From Leptodontidium sp. MPI-SDFR-AT-0119 (lineage: Eukaryota > Ascomycota > Leotiomycetes > Helotiales > Leptodontidiaceae), in contig JAHLEZ010000006.1 of assembly GCA_020726505.1 (NCBI GenBank), positions 1,116,001 to 1,180,000 on the forward strand: a stretch of DNA of 64,000 nt. The letters are read 5' to 3'. The translations under genes and the position numbers were made by a program. The notes under the pieces are model-generated. The model searched no databases. It was not told the DNA's origin and saw nothing but the letters and a program-made list of their open reading frames with translations. Below, in pieces: positions 36,201-48,312 of this stretch (position 1 is the stretch's first letter; each line of letters begins with the position of its first letter).

Positions 36201-39200
36201 AGTACAGTACCAAGACTTTTAATATAATATACTTCAGCGGACCAGAGATCAAAACGGGACGGGAAGGGAAGGGGAAGCGAGGGGGGAGAGGATAACATGT
36301 GTCCTGACGTGCAGGCACTTTATTCTCGGTCCTTATCCTACGGGAAACAGGTAGAATCCTAACTTGGTGTGATGGTTTATATTAAATTTTCAGGGGAGGG
36401 GGGTATTCAGGCAGTGTTGTGCCGAGATAGATAGATTACTTTACTTCACAGGAGTTTGGCTAGTTAGTTTACAGGAGCAAGCGAGGGGTGGTTTGAAGCG
36501 AGATTTCAGAACTTTTCGCTTTTTTTGATTTGTGATCAGATAGAGATGGATGGATAGCTGGCTAATATGGAATGGAGTGGAAAACATCGGCTTTGGTTTG
36601 GATCTTCCCCTCTTTTCGTTGGTGTTGGTTGTCTTGGTGGTGGGGTAGGTAGGTACGGTACATGTAAATTTAAATGAAATGCACGCAGGTGTGTATGCAT
36701 TCGGGCAGTACCGAAGCCACAATTAAAATCCAAAGTCAAAAAAATGAAGATTGAGAAGGAGGGGGGGATAAAGTATCTCCGTTGCTCTTCACGTCGATAT
36801 GTGGCGTAGCTGAGCCAGTGTGGTTTTCATGGTTGAAGATGCGGGGTTAATAGATAGCTGCCTTAGGGATTGTGGTATTAGTGGGATGTTGTGTGAGCTC
36901 GGGGCATGCGTTTGTAGTGAATAGGATGATTAATGGCGTGAACGGGAGCGGGAGCGGGAGGTAGAGAGTGGAGAGATAAAACTGCTGTTGTTAATATTCG
37001 AAATGAACTTGTGAGATTGCATTTACTCCGAAATATTTAGGCACGATGCACTTGGAACCCAGAACTGTTATGATTGCCCTCAAGTCACTATCCAAGAACT
37101 CCACAATTAACAAAGAGGTGATTAATTAATTCGATCATGACTTGAATGAAATCTGCACTTTCGTTTCATCCTTCCTTCCTTCCTGCCAGATCCAGACTTT
37201 AGATCTCGGATCCCAAATCACAAAAGATAAGGTAGGTAAAGTAGGTACAGGAAACAATTCACGGTCCCGGGACTGAAGTCGCATCGCTTAAATTCAGGGG
37301 TACGTCCTCGAGAGTACTGTACATATCTAAGTGGGATGAGGGTGTGCACACCTTCGGTACAGTAACAGAGGCCAGAGGGGAACGTGGAGGTTCCGCATCC
37401 CCTGAACAGGACAGTCAGGTTCTTCCGAACTCCGTTGCATGGAGGGGAGGGAGGGGCAATTGTGAATAAATGCATTTTCGACATCGAAGTATAGGAATAG
37501 GAGAGCTTGATAGTAAATGTTCAGGGGGTCGAGTGTACGTGGGGGGTACCAGTCAGTACCAATACGAAGAAGTCAACTGTTACAGATATTATTTCTGTGT
37601 TAACATCGCTGTGGGCGTCAAGAGTTTAACGACAGCGGTGAATAAACGAGAAAAGCAAAGGAGAGTTGCTTTCGAAAGTGTATTCCCTCAAAGCTAATAG
37701 ACGGGAGTGGGAAAGGAAAAGAAACAAGTATGGTAGAAGGATGGGAGCTGGGTGGATAGATGCAATGCAGGTGGAGGGGGAGGATATGTACCCCACGCTT
37801 TTCCCGCTGCCATATTGCGAAAATGTGCTGCATTATATGTGCGCATTCAAATCCATATTCACATTCACGTCTTTAGTTCCAAGTCCCACGTACAATACAG
37901 TTGCTTAGTGTTGTGAATCGGATCGGATCCTCCTCCCCCCCTTTTCAAATCGCTAATAACCGAGCCCCACTTCCTCAATTCAAAACACAAGACACGATCA
38001 TGTATGTACGTACCTTAGGTACGATCAGCAGAGGAGGAGAGGGTTCCCCGAAGCATGATAATACATTATGAATCATCCTATTGGTCTCCTCTCTATCAAG
38101 CCGAATTGGATCAGCGAGGCGGTGCGCCAGCTCTCATTAAACTCAGTCAACCGTACCGAGCCGTGTGTGATACTCTGTGCAACCCTCCCTGTGACATCCC
38201 TTGGCTCCCCCTCAAACATTCAGCTGTCATCCAAAAATCAAGCTAAAAAATAATCAAACGAATCGTCAATCCCACCTCTTGTCTCTAGATAGGTAAACTC
38301 AACTCCCCCATCTTCTCCTCACGGGACGGCTGGTCTCCTACGCCGCGAGAGTTTCTCCGCATTCCAACGCTAAACTCCAGACTTAATGGACCCCTCATTT
38401 TCTGACTTACTCGCGTCAACCTTAAACTCTCTGTAAGGCGTTGCATTGGTAAGTATCATGCAACCGAGCAAGCCATGGTCCTCGATTCGAGCCCGGATTG
38501 TCCGAGTCAGGATCGAGTACTGTAGAATCGAATAGAATTGCAAACACGATATACTTCCATAGCACTGCATCTGGAACGAACTTGCTCAAATGGGCATTAT
38601 CATGTCATGAAACAGCCAGCCTGGGCTTGGGACAGAATGATGACCGGCACAGCAGGGGCAGCTTACCGGCATGTGCTTTCCGTTTTGGCGTGCAGGATGA
38701 TTCTAAGGGGGCAGTAGCCTCAACTTCCCCGGTGTCCATAGCGCTCGTTTAGGGACTGACACGCTGAAGACGGCATTAAAGATGTGTCAAGGACTACCCC
38801 ACGCCCGCTGGTCGAAAGTCGGAGGGTGTTTGTTGCAGAATCAGGGTTCTGAGAACGGCGAGAACGGAAAGCGGAATAACTTCGTAAGATGTCGTCAGCT
38901 TATTTTCGTGTTGCAATCTAACTTTTTAATTCGGAGCATGAAACGACTTGTTTCCATTAGGGTTGCTACTGTACATGGGGGAGGAAACCTCGGAACGGTG
39001 GGGATTACTCCACATCCCATTCCCTTCTTTCTGGGGAAAGGAATAAGCTTCCTCTCACTAGTGTGAGTGGCCTTGTCGCAGGTCATATTGTGGAATGGAG
39101 ATGTCTAGATAGATGGATGAGGTGTGGTGGCAGCGATTGATTGATTACTTTGCGCCTTTGCATGGGATTGGCATGAAGGAAGCCTATCATGACGAGGACC

Positions 39201-42200
39201 TCGTACAGCACGTTCCCAGCTGGTAGGTCCCCCCCGGAGTTTTCCTTTAAAGGGCGGAAAAGAAGGGAAGTCTAAATATACTTCGAGTCGTCATCGCTGT
39301 CTTAGAGTTTGTCCACGACAATGTGGAGGGTCTGAAGCAACTCGGGCCCGGATTTTCCTTATCTACGGTGCTACTGTAGTGTACTGTTTCCCGCAGGTCT
39401 GTCTGAACGATTCATGGGCTTGAGATAGGAGGGGAATAGTACTGGTAGATAGGGAGGATGGGAGAACGAACTTTTGTAGTGTAAGAATAAAAGATAAAGC
39501 CGTGGTAACTCGATCCGTCAAAAGCAACAAAAGCGGTCGTCAAATATCTAGGCAAGAAAAACAAAGTGACCAAAGCTGCTGCTTCTGGCCAAGCTACCGA
39601 GTTCCTGCCTTCTATCTAGCAACATTTAGATTTTCCCATTAAAAATATTAGTGATCCTCATCAAATGATGATATGCCGTCAAGTAAGATATCCCGAACGT
39701 CGGTTCCCCGTGGGGTGAGATGTGGGGAAACACTCCACTCTGACGAATGGGGAAATTCCATCACGAAAAAATTATCCCAGCAGTTGAAGATCTATACACC
39801 GCTGTTTTGTATCATTCCGTTCTTATCGTCATCTCCTGAACCTTCTTTCTTCCTTGCTTCTTCAGATTTCAGCAACTCTAAGATGAGTCAATGATGTCAA
39901 AAGATAAGAAGGAGAAACGGTCGCTCTTCTTCTCGGGTAGAATACTGTACGCCGGTCTGTAGCAGGGAAGTTGCTCCTGAAACTAGTAAATGCAGTCAGT
40001 GCGTGAGTGAAGCTAAGTATGATAATGGCATCACTTGGAGAAGGTGGAGAAGTTTCCCGGGGTATGTGGCGGCAATGGCAGCGAAGCTAAAAAAAGAAGG
40101 GCCAGCCAGATTCTCCCCACAAGCTCCACCATCAGTCGCCAAGTCGGCATCGCTCCTGTAGTTAGAAGTGACAGCTTGATAACTTGACTGATGGGATGAT
40201 AAAGTCTACGAGTAGTCATTTTGTTATCACGAATGAAGATCTTGTATTGTACCATTTGCTTTGGTATCAGAAAAAGAAATCCAGAAACCATAATCCGTGA
40301 TGGGGCACGCGAAATGGTGCGATTTCGGAGCGGGAGATGAATGAGGAAGGTAGGCGTGTCCTTGGTTGCTTTGGTAAGTAGACTTTTGTTTTGCTTTTGC
40401 TTGTTCCTTGGATTTCTCTTGGGTGGAACTTGGAAAGGGGCTGAGTGTGGGGGTGGGTTGTCGTGATGAGCGGTGGGGAAGAGAACCAGGGAAGATATGC
40501 GAGATGGATGTGGTACCACAACAGCGTGATGAGACCTGTAGGCTTGTTGTGGGTGGTGGGAATGGAAGAAAATGAGGCCGGTCCCAAGCCCAAGGAGGGT
40601 CTGGATGGATGGCGGGGGAGGAATTTGAGTTGGAGCTGAATGTGGGGTGTCCCTGGGCTTGCTTCTTGCACCATATCACATCACCCAATACTTCGGGGTG
40701 TGATTGTGTGGGATACATGCTCAAGTGTAACATCCAAGACGAAGGAATTAGGTAACTCTGAAACCAAAAAATTCATATGATGTGACACTACACATGTAGG
40801 TAGATATCACGGTGTTCTGTCCATGTTTGGCCTCCCGAGCCCGTCACATTCCAGATGATTATCATGTTTTTCTTATCCTGCAGAAATCAACAACCATCAG
40901 CTTCTTAGCCCAGCCAGTCCTTGTTTGCTGGATTAAGAGAAGCAGCCGTCTGTACAACAAACTAATTACGCCTCTTAATATGGGGAAGCTCGGCTTCCTG
41001 CAGCCTGAATGCGAGATGCAGAAGTTGAAGGAGGAAAGGCCTACTTCGGTCGAAAAGGGGGAAGCCGGTTGAGGGCATGTTTTGGTAAGTTGGCTCGGTT
41101 CAGGCGGTCATGTATGTATGCAAGGACCATGATCCTCTCTGCACAGTTGCCAAGTTTGTTGATTCCGGGCACACGCAGTGATTGATTGCGGCGTGTAGAG
41201 GAGAGGAGATGGAACGACATACATGATGCAAGGTTGGCTCGACAAGTCGATGCTTGCGAAGTTATTCCACACAGACCGTCAGTCGAGAGGTCTAGAAAGG
41301 GTGAAGAAGATCTTTCTCTTTCTCAAAAGTGAAGTCTCCCAAGGTTTTTGTGATAAGCCATGCCTCGAATCGCCCGATTGAGACCCGATATGTACTGCGC
41401 CGTAGGGAAATCTGCATCTGGAACACACGAACTGTTGGCGTTGAGATCGGACCGAAGAGCCGGGCTGCCTCTTGCCCCCCAAAAGCGGAGCTGAGAACGG
41501 GAGGCGCATCTGGGGTCCCCAGCCGGAGCAGCACGGAAATCTGGAGAACGACCTATGCCATGGGATGTTAGGGCTTGTTGTTGGTGATGTGTGCCGCAGT
41601 GGGCCCTGGCCCCCTGCTTGTATCTGGATTGTTTTGTGTGAATTTCGGAGGCACGGAGTGGACTCAAGGATGGTAAAAAGAGGCAATATATCTGTTGTTA
41701 CGGTTACTGCATTGGGAGGAAATGGCGGTAGCGGCAAAGTTGCTGCTGGTAACCCGTCTGTTGAGGAAATGGGGACATCTCTGCTGCAGCGACACGAGCA
41801 ATTCTTTGGAATGTCTGCGCCCCGTTGTCCACAAACCCAAGTCTTAGTCGTGTCACTTCTGGCTAAGACCCATGGGCCTACGCATCAGCTCTATGTTGCA
41901 ATTGCTATTGAGATTTGCCACTCGAGATATGGTTTCGGCTCTTTCAAGTGAGCTCGTAAACTCCTCTTGGTCGCCCGAGGAAGTCGCCGTGCCCCGACGA
42001 GACTTCATTGGCAGGGCTTGTCCTTCCTGACTGAGAAAGGAAGAACAACTCCGCCTGGGGGGGGGGGGGGGGGGGGGGGGGGTGGGGGGGGGGAGAAGAA
42101 GAAAAAGGAACGGCGGAGCAGCTGATGCTTGTGGCAACACGACGGTCTTGGCGCAAATGGGTATGATTTACTTGGTTTGCAAACACGAAGTACATAAATA

Positions 42201-42600
42201 TATGTTGTGCGATGAGGGAAATACATCTGAGACTTAGACTTAATGTTTCATAGGGCAGACACACACTCGTGGTCATGTACCTCAGATAAATTGAAAGCGT
42301 CAAGAGCTATGCTTATCTGCGCAACAATTGATGCGTGTTACTTGAAAGAGATATTCTCGAGAGTGAATATACAAGTTCTCCAATATATACCAAGTTCAGA
42401 GGGTGCGCGATAAGAACCGACGCTGGCGCGATGTGACGGCTCACGCTCCACATGCTTGGATTCTCCAGATCTTGGGATGAACGATGTTACTCTGAGTGTG
42501 GGATGTGGGGTTGAACTGGAGGTGAAGATAAGGTTGAGATGGGATTTTGTGATAAGAGGATCATTGGTGGAAACGAGGCTCTGAGCGGTGAGAGATGAGA
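33212..42600. other. 9.4 kb gene-free region downstream of creA
   Basis: Nothing here looks like a protein gene: the open frames lack family motifs, spliced extensions and normal composition. There are microsatellites (ca/ac runs near 34115-34200, gt near 33611), palindromic ctagctag and tacctaggt motifs near 34780-34880, and the poly-G tract at 42057. The first about 500 bases are the creA 3' flank. Confidence 0.5.
42057..42093 (+). repeat. Homopolymer tract G26-T-G10 in a purine run
   Basis: Twenty-six consecutive G, one T, ten G, then agaagaagaaaaaggaa. The complement is a long C tract. It has strong G-quadruplex potential. The exact length should be treated as uncertain because such tracts are prone to sequencing and assembly error. 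Confidence 0.85.
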
Positions 42601-42641
42601 GATGAGATTCAGGCTGAATGGTAAAGATGGGAGACGCGGCT

Positions 42642-43240
42642 CAGGTGAAGTTTATGTAATCAGAACGCAGATTGATCTTGAGGATCAAACTTGGACATGA
42701 TGTTTCTTGATAGACGATGACGTGAGAAGCTGGTCCGAGGACATTTGTCCTTGGAGAAGACAAGCATGGTTGAAGAGAGAGTTGCCTTGAGGGCATTGCA
42801 CCGGTAGAATGCCATCGGCATGCCCGTACGCGATTTTGAGTCAGATTGAGGGAATCTAACCACGAAAAAGAGCCGGGAAATCCATTCACAGCCTCAAAGG
42901 TGAAACCAAGGCAGTTGTTGACTGGTACGACGGCTTTGAAGTCTGCCTAGCCCATACTCGCGGTGTAAGACTCTCCAAACTGTGTAACTCGAGACAAGGA
43001 CTCAAGAACGGCAGTTGAGAATGTACCGTGCTCAACAGGTCCAGAAGTTTGGAGTGTTTGGAAAGCAGCTCGGACGATTCCCACGCGTTCAGGGGACAAA
43101 ATCTGGAAACTTTTGGCGGCTGCCGTTGAGCAAGTTTTGTGTGACCAGCCTATTACATGGAGAGTCTCTTGGACGTCCTCGCTTTGGTACTTCCCGGCCG
43201 TCCCTATATAGGGATCATCCGCGTTGCTATCGCTTTTCAA
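42642..43240 (-). pseudogene. Possible decayed coding sequence, family unknown
   Basis: On the minus strand one frame runs from about 43240 to 42642 with a single in-frame TAG near 42950. Before it comes a segment including SPERVGIVRAAFQTLQTSGP and VTQFGESYTASMG. After it come ADFKAVVPVNNCLGFTFEAV and NGFPGSFSWLDSLNLTQ. The composition around the stop is protein-like, while the distal part is not. I do not recognise a family. It may be a relic interrupted by a CAG/TAG-type change, or chance. Confidence 0.25.
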
Positions 43241-44354
43241 GGTACATTACCAGTACTTCGAGAAGTCGTTGTCTTAGAAGATGCACCGTATTAATCATGA
43301 CAAGAGGTCCACACAGAACAGGTAAAAGTGTTATATGAAGGTATGAGATGTGTAGACAAAGCACCTAGCTATCAATTACCTGAGGAAAAGTAACCTAGTA
43401 GTATTGGTGTTGTAGGCAGGACAAGACCCGCTAGCCGAAGCGAGCCCCTATTTACTTCCCCGTCGTTGGAATGACTTGCCTTCGGTCCCCTAGAGACCTT
43501 GTATACGTCACGCGTAACTTGCCAAGGCTTTAAGAATAGGCGTATGTATAAATCATTCGCTCTCATGGCTTTGCTTCTACCGCTGTGATGATGAAGGTGA
43601 CGACAACGATAGGCCCTGGGCATCACTTGACGGGAAAACACTCATTGTGTTAGTTCCAGCCTACTGATAGTATCCACTACAAGCATGAGGTTGCTCGCAG
43701 GATATCTCAGGTCTAAATTTTCAAGAAGCGGTTTTGAATTGCTGTTTGCACTACATCAAATCGGCCATCATCCTCAGACGAAAAGTTACAGAAACAAATG
43801 ATGGGTTGCGATGCGAAACAATGAAATTACAATTCAAGTGCAGCAAATGAAGTATTTTGTGTATTTTGCGAGATTTTAACAAACAAGAAAGTCCGGATTA
43901 TCTCTGGAGTACCGAAATAAGTCCCAAACTTGGCCTGCATGATATAATGGAGGATAGACGAACACTTCCAAGACAACTGTGAACACACATGACTGCATAT
44001 GCGTGCTGCATGATGCTTAGAGCCTGAACTTTGAGAGAGGGGTGAACATGAGCCTTTATGATCACAGCGTCGGATTTTGATCCAAAGATTGTTCAATGTG
44101 ATAGCTGGAGATATAACAACGGGGGGAAGGAACAAGAAAACTTGATCTGCAACCAAAGAACCAACTCGCGGAGGAAATAGGAGGCACGACTGCATTCACA
44201 ATGAAACTTCCGCGGAAGCACGACTACTCAATATTTTAGGGGAGTGGACAACGAGCCATGACTTCTTCCAGCTCAGCTTCACGGGCATGAAATTGAGTTT
44301 TGTCTCTCTCTTGGATTTTCTTCGGAGCACCGAAGGCCTTTCAGTTGCCCGTCC
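43241..44354. other. Gene-free 1.1 kb
   Basis: No coding sequence is supported on either strand. Confidence 0.45.
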
Positions 44355-45158
44355 CTACTGTTCAGCAAGCATTGAATCTTCAAATGAAGCTGCCGGATCA
44401 TCCACTCCTTGAGGTTCATTTGACCCAGTGACCTCCTTCCCCATAATTCTTCCATCGCACTGAAAATCCGAGTGCGTCCAAAGTCTTGCATAATGTCCTA
44501 TCGTTTCCAATTAGTATGACTGCGTCGTTCTCCGAATGTGATAAGAAGACGGGCGTTTGTAAAGGAGGCGCCTCAGAAAGATATGTCAGGGATCGAAGGG
44601 CGATTGATTGGTCTGATCCCGTGTTGAGGATTTTGCGGATTTCGGGTACCGTGCAGTGCTCACTTCGATATGTCGCAATCACTTCAATCCTATCTGGAAT
44701 GGGAGCCAGCTGCACATCCCAATGAAGCCTCCAAGTCTGACTCCACCTAAAGCGAAGCATGAATTGCAGTCGCACACCCCTAACTTGTACCGCCAAGGAA
44801 GATCCTATCCAGCGACACCAGAAAAGCCTCATCGCAGAATGAAACTCAGTATCTCCCCAACACTCTCTCGCAGCCCTTCGATCTAAAACTCTTCTTTCTC
44901 AGATGGGTTCTCGACCGACCATATGTCAAACCACTTGGATGTTTCGACGTCGAAACGAGTTGATCGTCGAATCATCGAGGTGGGAAAGACCCATTTGACG
45001 GCTGGGAAGATATCGCGGAGTGTACGGTCATCCGATGCCTGGCTTTAGAAGAACTCTTCCACGAATTCTGATGCGATGCTGTCGCAGCCATGAAGGAGGA
45101 TTGTCGTGTGAGTTTGGCTGTCTCCAGAAGGAGTGACCGCATAAGTGTTGCTATCCAT
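44355..45158 (-). pseudogene. Acyl-protein thioesterase/phospholipase-carboxylesterase family pseudogene
   Basis: Starting at ATG 45158 on the minus strand, the frame reads VTPSGDSQTHTTILLHGCDS, then VEEFF, stop, SQASDDRTLRDIFPAVKWVF, STRFDVETSKWFDIWSVENP and so on. Later pieces are RIFLGGTS-stop-GCATAIH (the nucleophile elbow GxSxG with a TAG inside it), GVRLGGFIGMCSWLPFQ, PVFLSHSENDAVILIGNDRT and GGHWV (catalytic His region). It ends as EPQGVDDPAASF...LAEQ and TAG. There are at least three nonsense codons and about three frameshifts, so the gene is dead. The order and spacing of all family motifs are intact, so loss seems fairly recent. Two of the nonsense codons are consistent with CAG to TAG change, as produced by RIP or ordinary decay. 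Functional members are cytosolic serine hydrolases of the alpha/beta fold. Confidence 0.85.
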
Positions 45159-45726
45159 GATTCTGAATGGCGTTTCACCGACGCTCTTGTGTAGAGCGAA
45201 TGAGGTGTGTTAGCCGTTTACCTTGAAGCCATTGAAAGTTGTTGGAGACTGAGTTGAGGACAGAAGGATAGTCGAGGACGTTAAGGGACAAATTCATTCG
45301 TTTTTTCGGTGGCTCCTCCTTGATCTACCTACGGACACAAGGAGCTAGTTATCCTGACGTCGAGATTGTAGACGTGTGTATTCCAGGCAGAGACTATGAG
45401 CCATTTGAACTCGTGGAGATATCTCTTGGGGTCTGGGAGGTTCTGTTCTCAATAACAATTATTTTTTCTTCCCCTTTTGAGGAAGAGAACAGTCCGAGGC
45501 CTTAAGCAGCCACACAAAGGAGTGACCTAGTCGCCAAACACTTAAATCGGTTCCACTTGATCAAATGGTGCACATGGTCAGTCAAATCGAATTGACTTTC
45601 GAATCTCCATAAGGGCGAGGAACGAAGTCCCGTCCTGACATGAACCCGCAAGAGCAGTCCGAGAATCGAGAGTGTTTGACTAGTATTGATAAACCCCTTT
45701 TAGCTGAAGGGCGCATAGCTTGGTCT

Positions 45727-46395
45727 TTAGACAGCAGATCTACCTCTCCGATCTAGAGCTATGACTTCTGGTGCACTGTACATCTTGGTAATACCAGCCG
45801 CATAACCTTCGGTAGGACTTGTGAGACCAGCACTGAATTGATGAGTCGAGCCAAAATCCGTCAAGAATATGCCACCGCCTTTGCAAATGACGTTGCTAGG
45901 CGTAATATCCTTGTGTCGAACGTTCCGGGAATGAATATATGCAACAGCGGATGCAAGACAGTACTGCCACTTTCCAGGACAGTTCAAATCATCCTCTGGG
46001 GAGTCGTCTTCGTATACTCGCTCCAAGTAGCGGCTCAAGTCCTCATGGCCAACAAGAAGGATGCTGAATTGGCGTGGGGCGGATGTAGTCTCGTAAGTGC
46101 TGATGACCTGAATAATATGCTTGTGCCTGAGCTCTCGCAAAACCGACACTTCCTATTGGATCAGAGGAAGTAGCCATGTCCTCGCCATATTTGGCAGTCG
46201 AATGAATTTTCGAGCCAGTATCACACAATCGACATCGCCACTATGACGAACTGCATCTACACTTCCAAGCGATCCATGCCCAAGTTGTTTGACTGTGATA
46301 AACGGCATAACTTTGTGACTCGCATACTCAAGGTAACTGAAATCCAGAACTCTCCGTGGCTCTGTGGACTCTTCAGGGGGTTCTGAGAATTTGCC
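45727..46395 (-). pseudogene. Protein kinase domain pseudogene, truncated
   Basis: The minus-strand frame has the glycine loop ITVKQLGHGSLGSVDAV, a putative VAIK-like lysine in LARKFI, then an in-frame TAG at 46153-46155. The frame resumes with EVSVLRELRHKHIIQVISTY, the catalytic loop RHKDITPSNVI (HKD in place of HRD), TDFG, and the APE-like SAPEVIALDRRGRSAV, then TAA. Subdomains IX-XI that should follow are absent. Both the internal stop and the missing C-lobe show it is not a working kinase. It lies head-to-head with, and just upstream of, the APH-like gene, and next to the thioesterase pseudogene on the same strand. Confidence 0.8.
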
Positions 46396-46679
46396 TCAAC
46401 CTGGCAGGCGAAAGGAAATAGCGTGCGCTCCAGGTGTCCAATCATCTTGAGACATCAAATGCTACAGCCGCCCGTCATGCTTCGTCGAAACACCAACAGA
46501 CTGAAATAGCTCATCCCTTTGTTGAAATACATTACTTCAGTTACCATCCGCCTTCGATCCGTCAATTCGATCATTCGACAGAACTATTATCGCTCAAACC
46601 CCCTCCATCGCAATTCATCAAGCGAAGATCACTTCCTGTCCCTGTCCACCGCCATTTTCAACGTCACTCGGTCGGCATC

Positions 46680-48185
46680 ATGATTGAAGGCCCGGACGAC
46701 TTCGATTACCTTGTGTGGGACAAGAATGACGAAGAATGGGAGTTATTGCAGCCGAAGCTTCGCCAACGATCTACACTACACGCTGTTGAGGACCTCGGGA
46801 CAGCGAAGTTTGGAAGCACGGCGAAATGGGTTAGCCCAATGAGTATCGGAGGTTATAATATCATATACAGACTCAAAGTTGAGGGGTTTGACTCTGAGGT
46901 CTTGGTTCGACGACCTATTTCATGTTACGCCCAATTTCCTGTTGAGAAAACCTCTATTGAGGCTGCGACGATGATGTACCTCGAGAAGCACACTAAGATC
47001 CCAGTCGCTCGGACTTTCTTCCATGGTGAGGACCCGAAATTGGGATCATTCATTATTATGGAATATATCGAACACCCCCAGTGCATGTCTACAGCTCACA
47101 ATGCTACAAACGAGGATGTTTCTAAACCGTTCACATTGAACCCCGATATTCCCGAGGAAGTCCTTCAAAACCACTATCGGCATGTAGCGACATGCTTGCT
47201 CGAACTTTCGCAACACAAATTCCCTCGAATTGGATCACTGGTCGAGGTCAGCCCGGGTACCTTCTCGATTGCAGCAAGGCCTATTACGAAGAACATGAAC
47301 GATATGCCTCAGCTTGCAAATATTCCAAGCGCAATTCTCCCACCGCAATTGAAGACCTATCAAACTGCTGATGAATACTATGTATGGCTTGCAGAGATGC
47401 ACATTGCTCAGCTCGTCTTCCAGCAAAATGATCTCGTCAGCACGAAACAGGAATGCAGAAACAAGTTCGTCGCTCGACAACTCTTCCGCAGACTCGCCAG
47501 GGACGGGAAGCTCTCCAAATTTGGTTTCAAAGAGGACAACTGGTCGGCCCAGTCAAAAACCAAGAGTATGAAGCTGTCCTCAATGCCTTCGAATTCCGAT
47601 TCATTCCGTCTTTACTGCGATGACCTTCGTCCATCAAACATTCTCCTTACCCCCTCAGACGCAATTGCTGCAATTATTGACTGGGAATTCACATATGCTG
47701 CCCCAAGTCAATTCTCCCTGGACCCTCCGTGGTGGCTGCTTCTCGACACACCCGACCAATGGGACGCCGGTCTTGACAACTGGGTTACACTATATGAGCC
47801 ACGCCTGGGAACCTGGATTTCAGCTATGAAGAAAGCCGAAGAAGACACAAAGTTGAACGTCGGAATCGCCGGTGTCCCATTATCTACGTATATGCGAGAG
47901 AGTTGGGAGACGGGGAGATTCTGGCTGACATATGTTGCGCGGAAGAGTTGGGCGTTCGAGACTATATTCTGGATGTATCTAGATGAGAGGTTCTTTGGCC
48001 CATGTGAGCAGGGACTCCCGAGGAATCACTACTGGAAAGCGAGGATTGATCTGTTGAGCGAGGATGAGAGAAACTCTATGGAACCTTTTGTTGAACGAAA
48101 GATGGAGACCATGAAAGAGCGGAAGATAGTGGACTGGGACCCGGAAGCCTCCAAGCGTCGCTTTGCGGAGATGCTTTTTGATTGA
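46680..48185 (+). CDS. APH-family phosphotransferase-like protein (fungal aminoglycoside-phosphotransferase fold)
   Basis: One exon of 501 aa from ATG 46680 (MIEGPDDFDYLVWDKNDEEW). The frame is open further upstream to about 46434, but only with non-ATG starts, and the family usually begins near the chosen ATG. The kinase-like fold is visible: N-lobe GGYNIIYRLKVEG, IIMEYIE hinge, catalytic loop LYCDDLRPSNILL (Asp near residue 314), and the metal-binding motif AIIDWEFTYAAP in place of DFG. A C-terminal helical part with Trp-rich motifs (DPPWWLLLDTPDQW) is typical of the large fungal APH family. The substrates of these proteins are mostly unknown, and antibiotic modification should not be assumed. 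It is the only intact gene in a block of pseudogenes, without introns. Confidence 0.9.
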   Translation: MIEGPDDFDYLVWDKNDEEWELLQPKLRQRSTLHAVEDLGTAKFGSTAKWVSPMSIGGYNIIYRLKVEGFDSEVLVRRPISCYAQFPVEKTSIEAATMMYLEKHTKIPVARTFFHGEDPKLGSFIIMEYIEHPQCMSTAHNATNEDVSKPFTLNPDIPEEVLQNHYRHVATCLLELSQHKFPRIGSLVEVSPGTFSIAARPITKNMNDMPQLANIPSAILPPQLKTYQTADEYYVWLAEMHIAQLVFQQNDLVSTKQECRNKFVARQLFRRLARDGKLSKFGFKEDNWSAQSKTKSMKLSSMPSNSDSFRLYCDDLRPSNILLTPSDAIAAIIDWEFTYAAPSQFSLDPPWWLLLDTPDQWDAGLDNWVTLYEPRLGTWISAMKKAEEDTKLNVGIAGVPLSTYMRESWETGRFWLTYVARKSWAFETIFWMYLDERFFGPCEQGLPRNHYWKARIDLLSEDERNSMEPFVERKMETMKERKIVDWDPEASKRRFAEMLFD

Positions 48186-48312
48186 AGACCAAGAACAAAG
48201 CACTTCAAACCGGACTCCAAAGTCACTCAACCTGACATTATTGAATCCGCAAGCTTCTAGACTAGTCACTAGGTAGGAGCTCTTTCTCCTTCTCACTCTT
48301 GGATCACAAGTC

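Noticed and set aside
38470..38500. tRNA-like B-box (gattcgagccc)
   Set aside because: Flanking bases do not pair as a T stem, and no A-box, anticodon arm or acceptor stem is found.
41279..41951. Overlapping 110-160 codon frames on both strands near 41.3-41.9 kb
   Set aside because: Open on both strands at once, no family signature, Ser/Pro-rich low-information sequence.
46434..46679. N-terminal extension of the APH-like protein
   Set aside because: It requires a GTG start; ATG 46680 fits the usual start of the family, and the extension overlaps the kinase pseudogene's promoter side without a signal.
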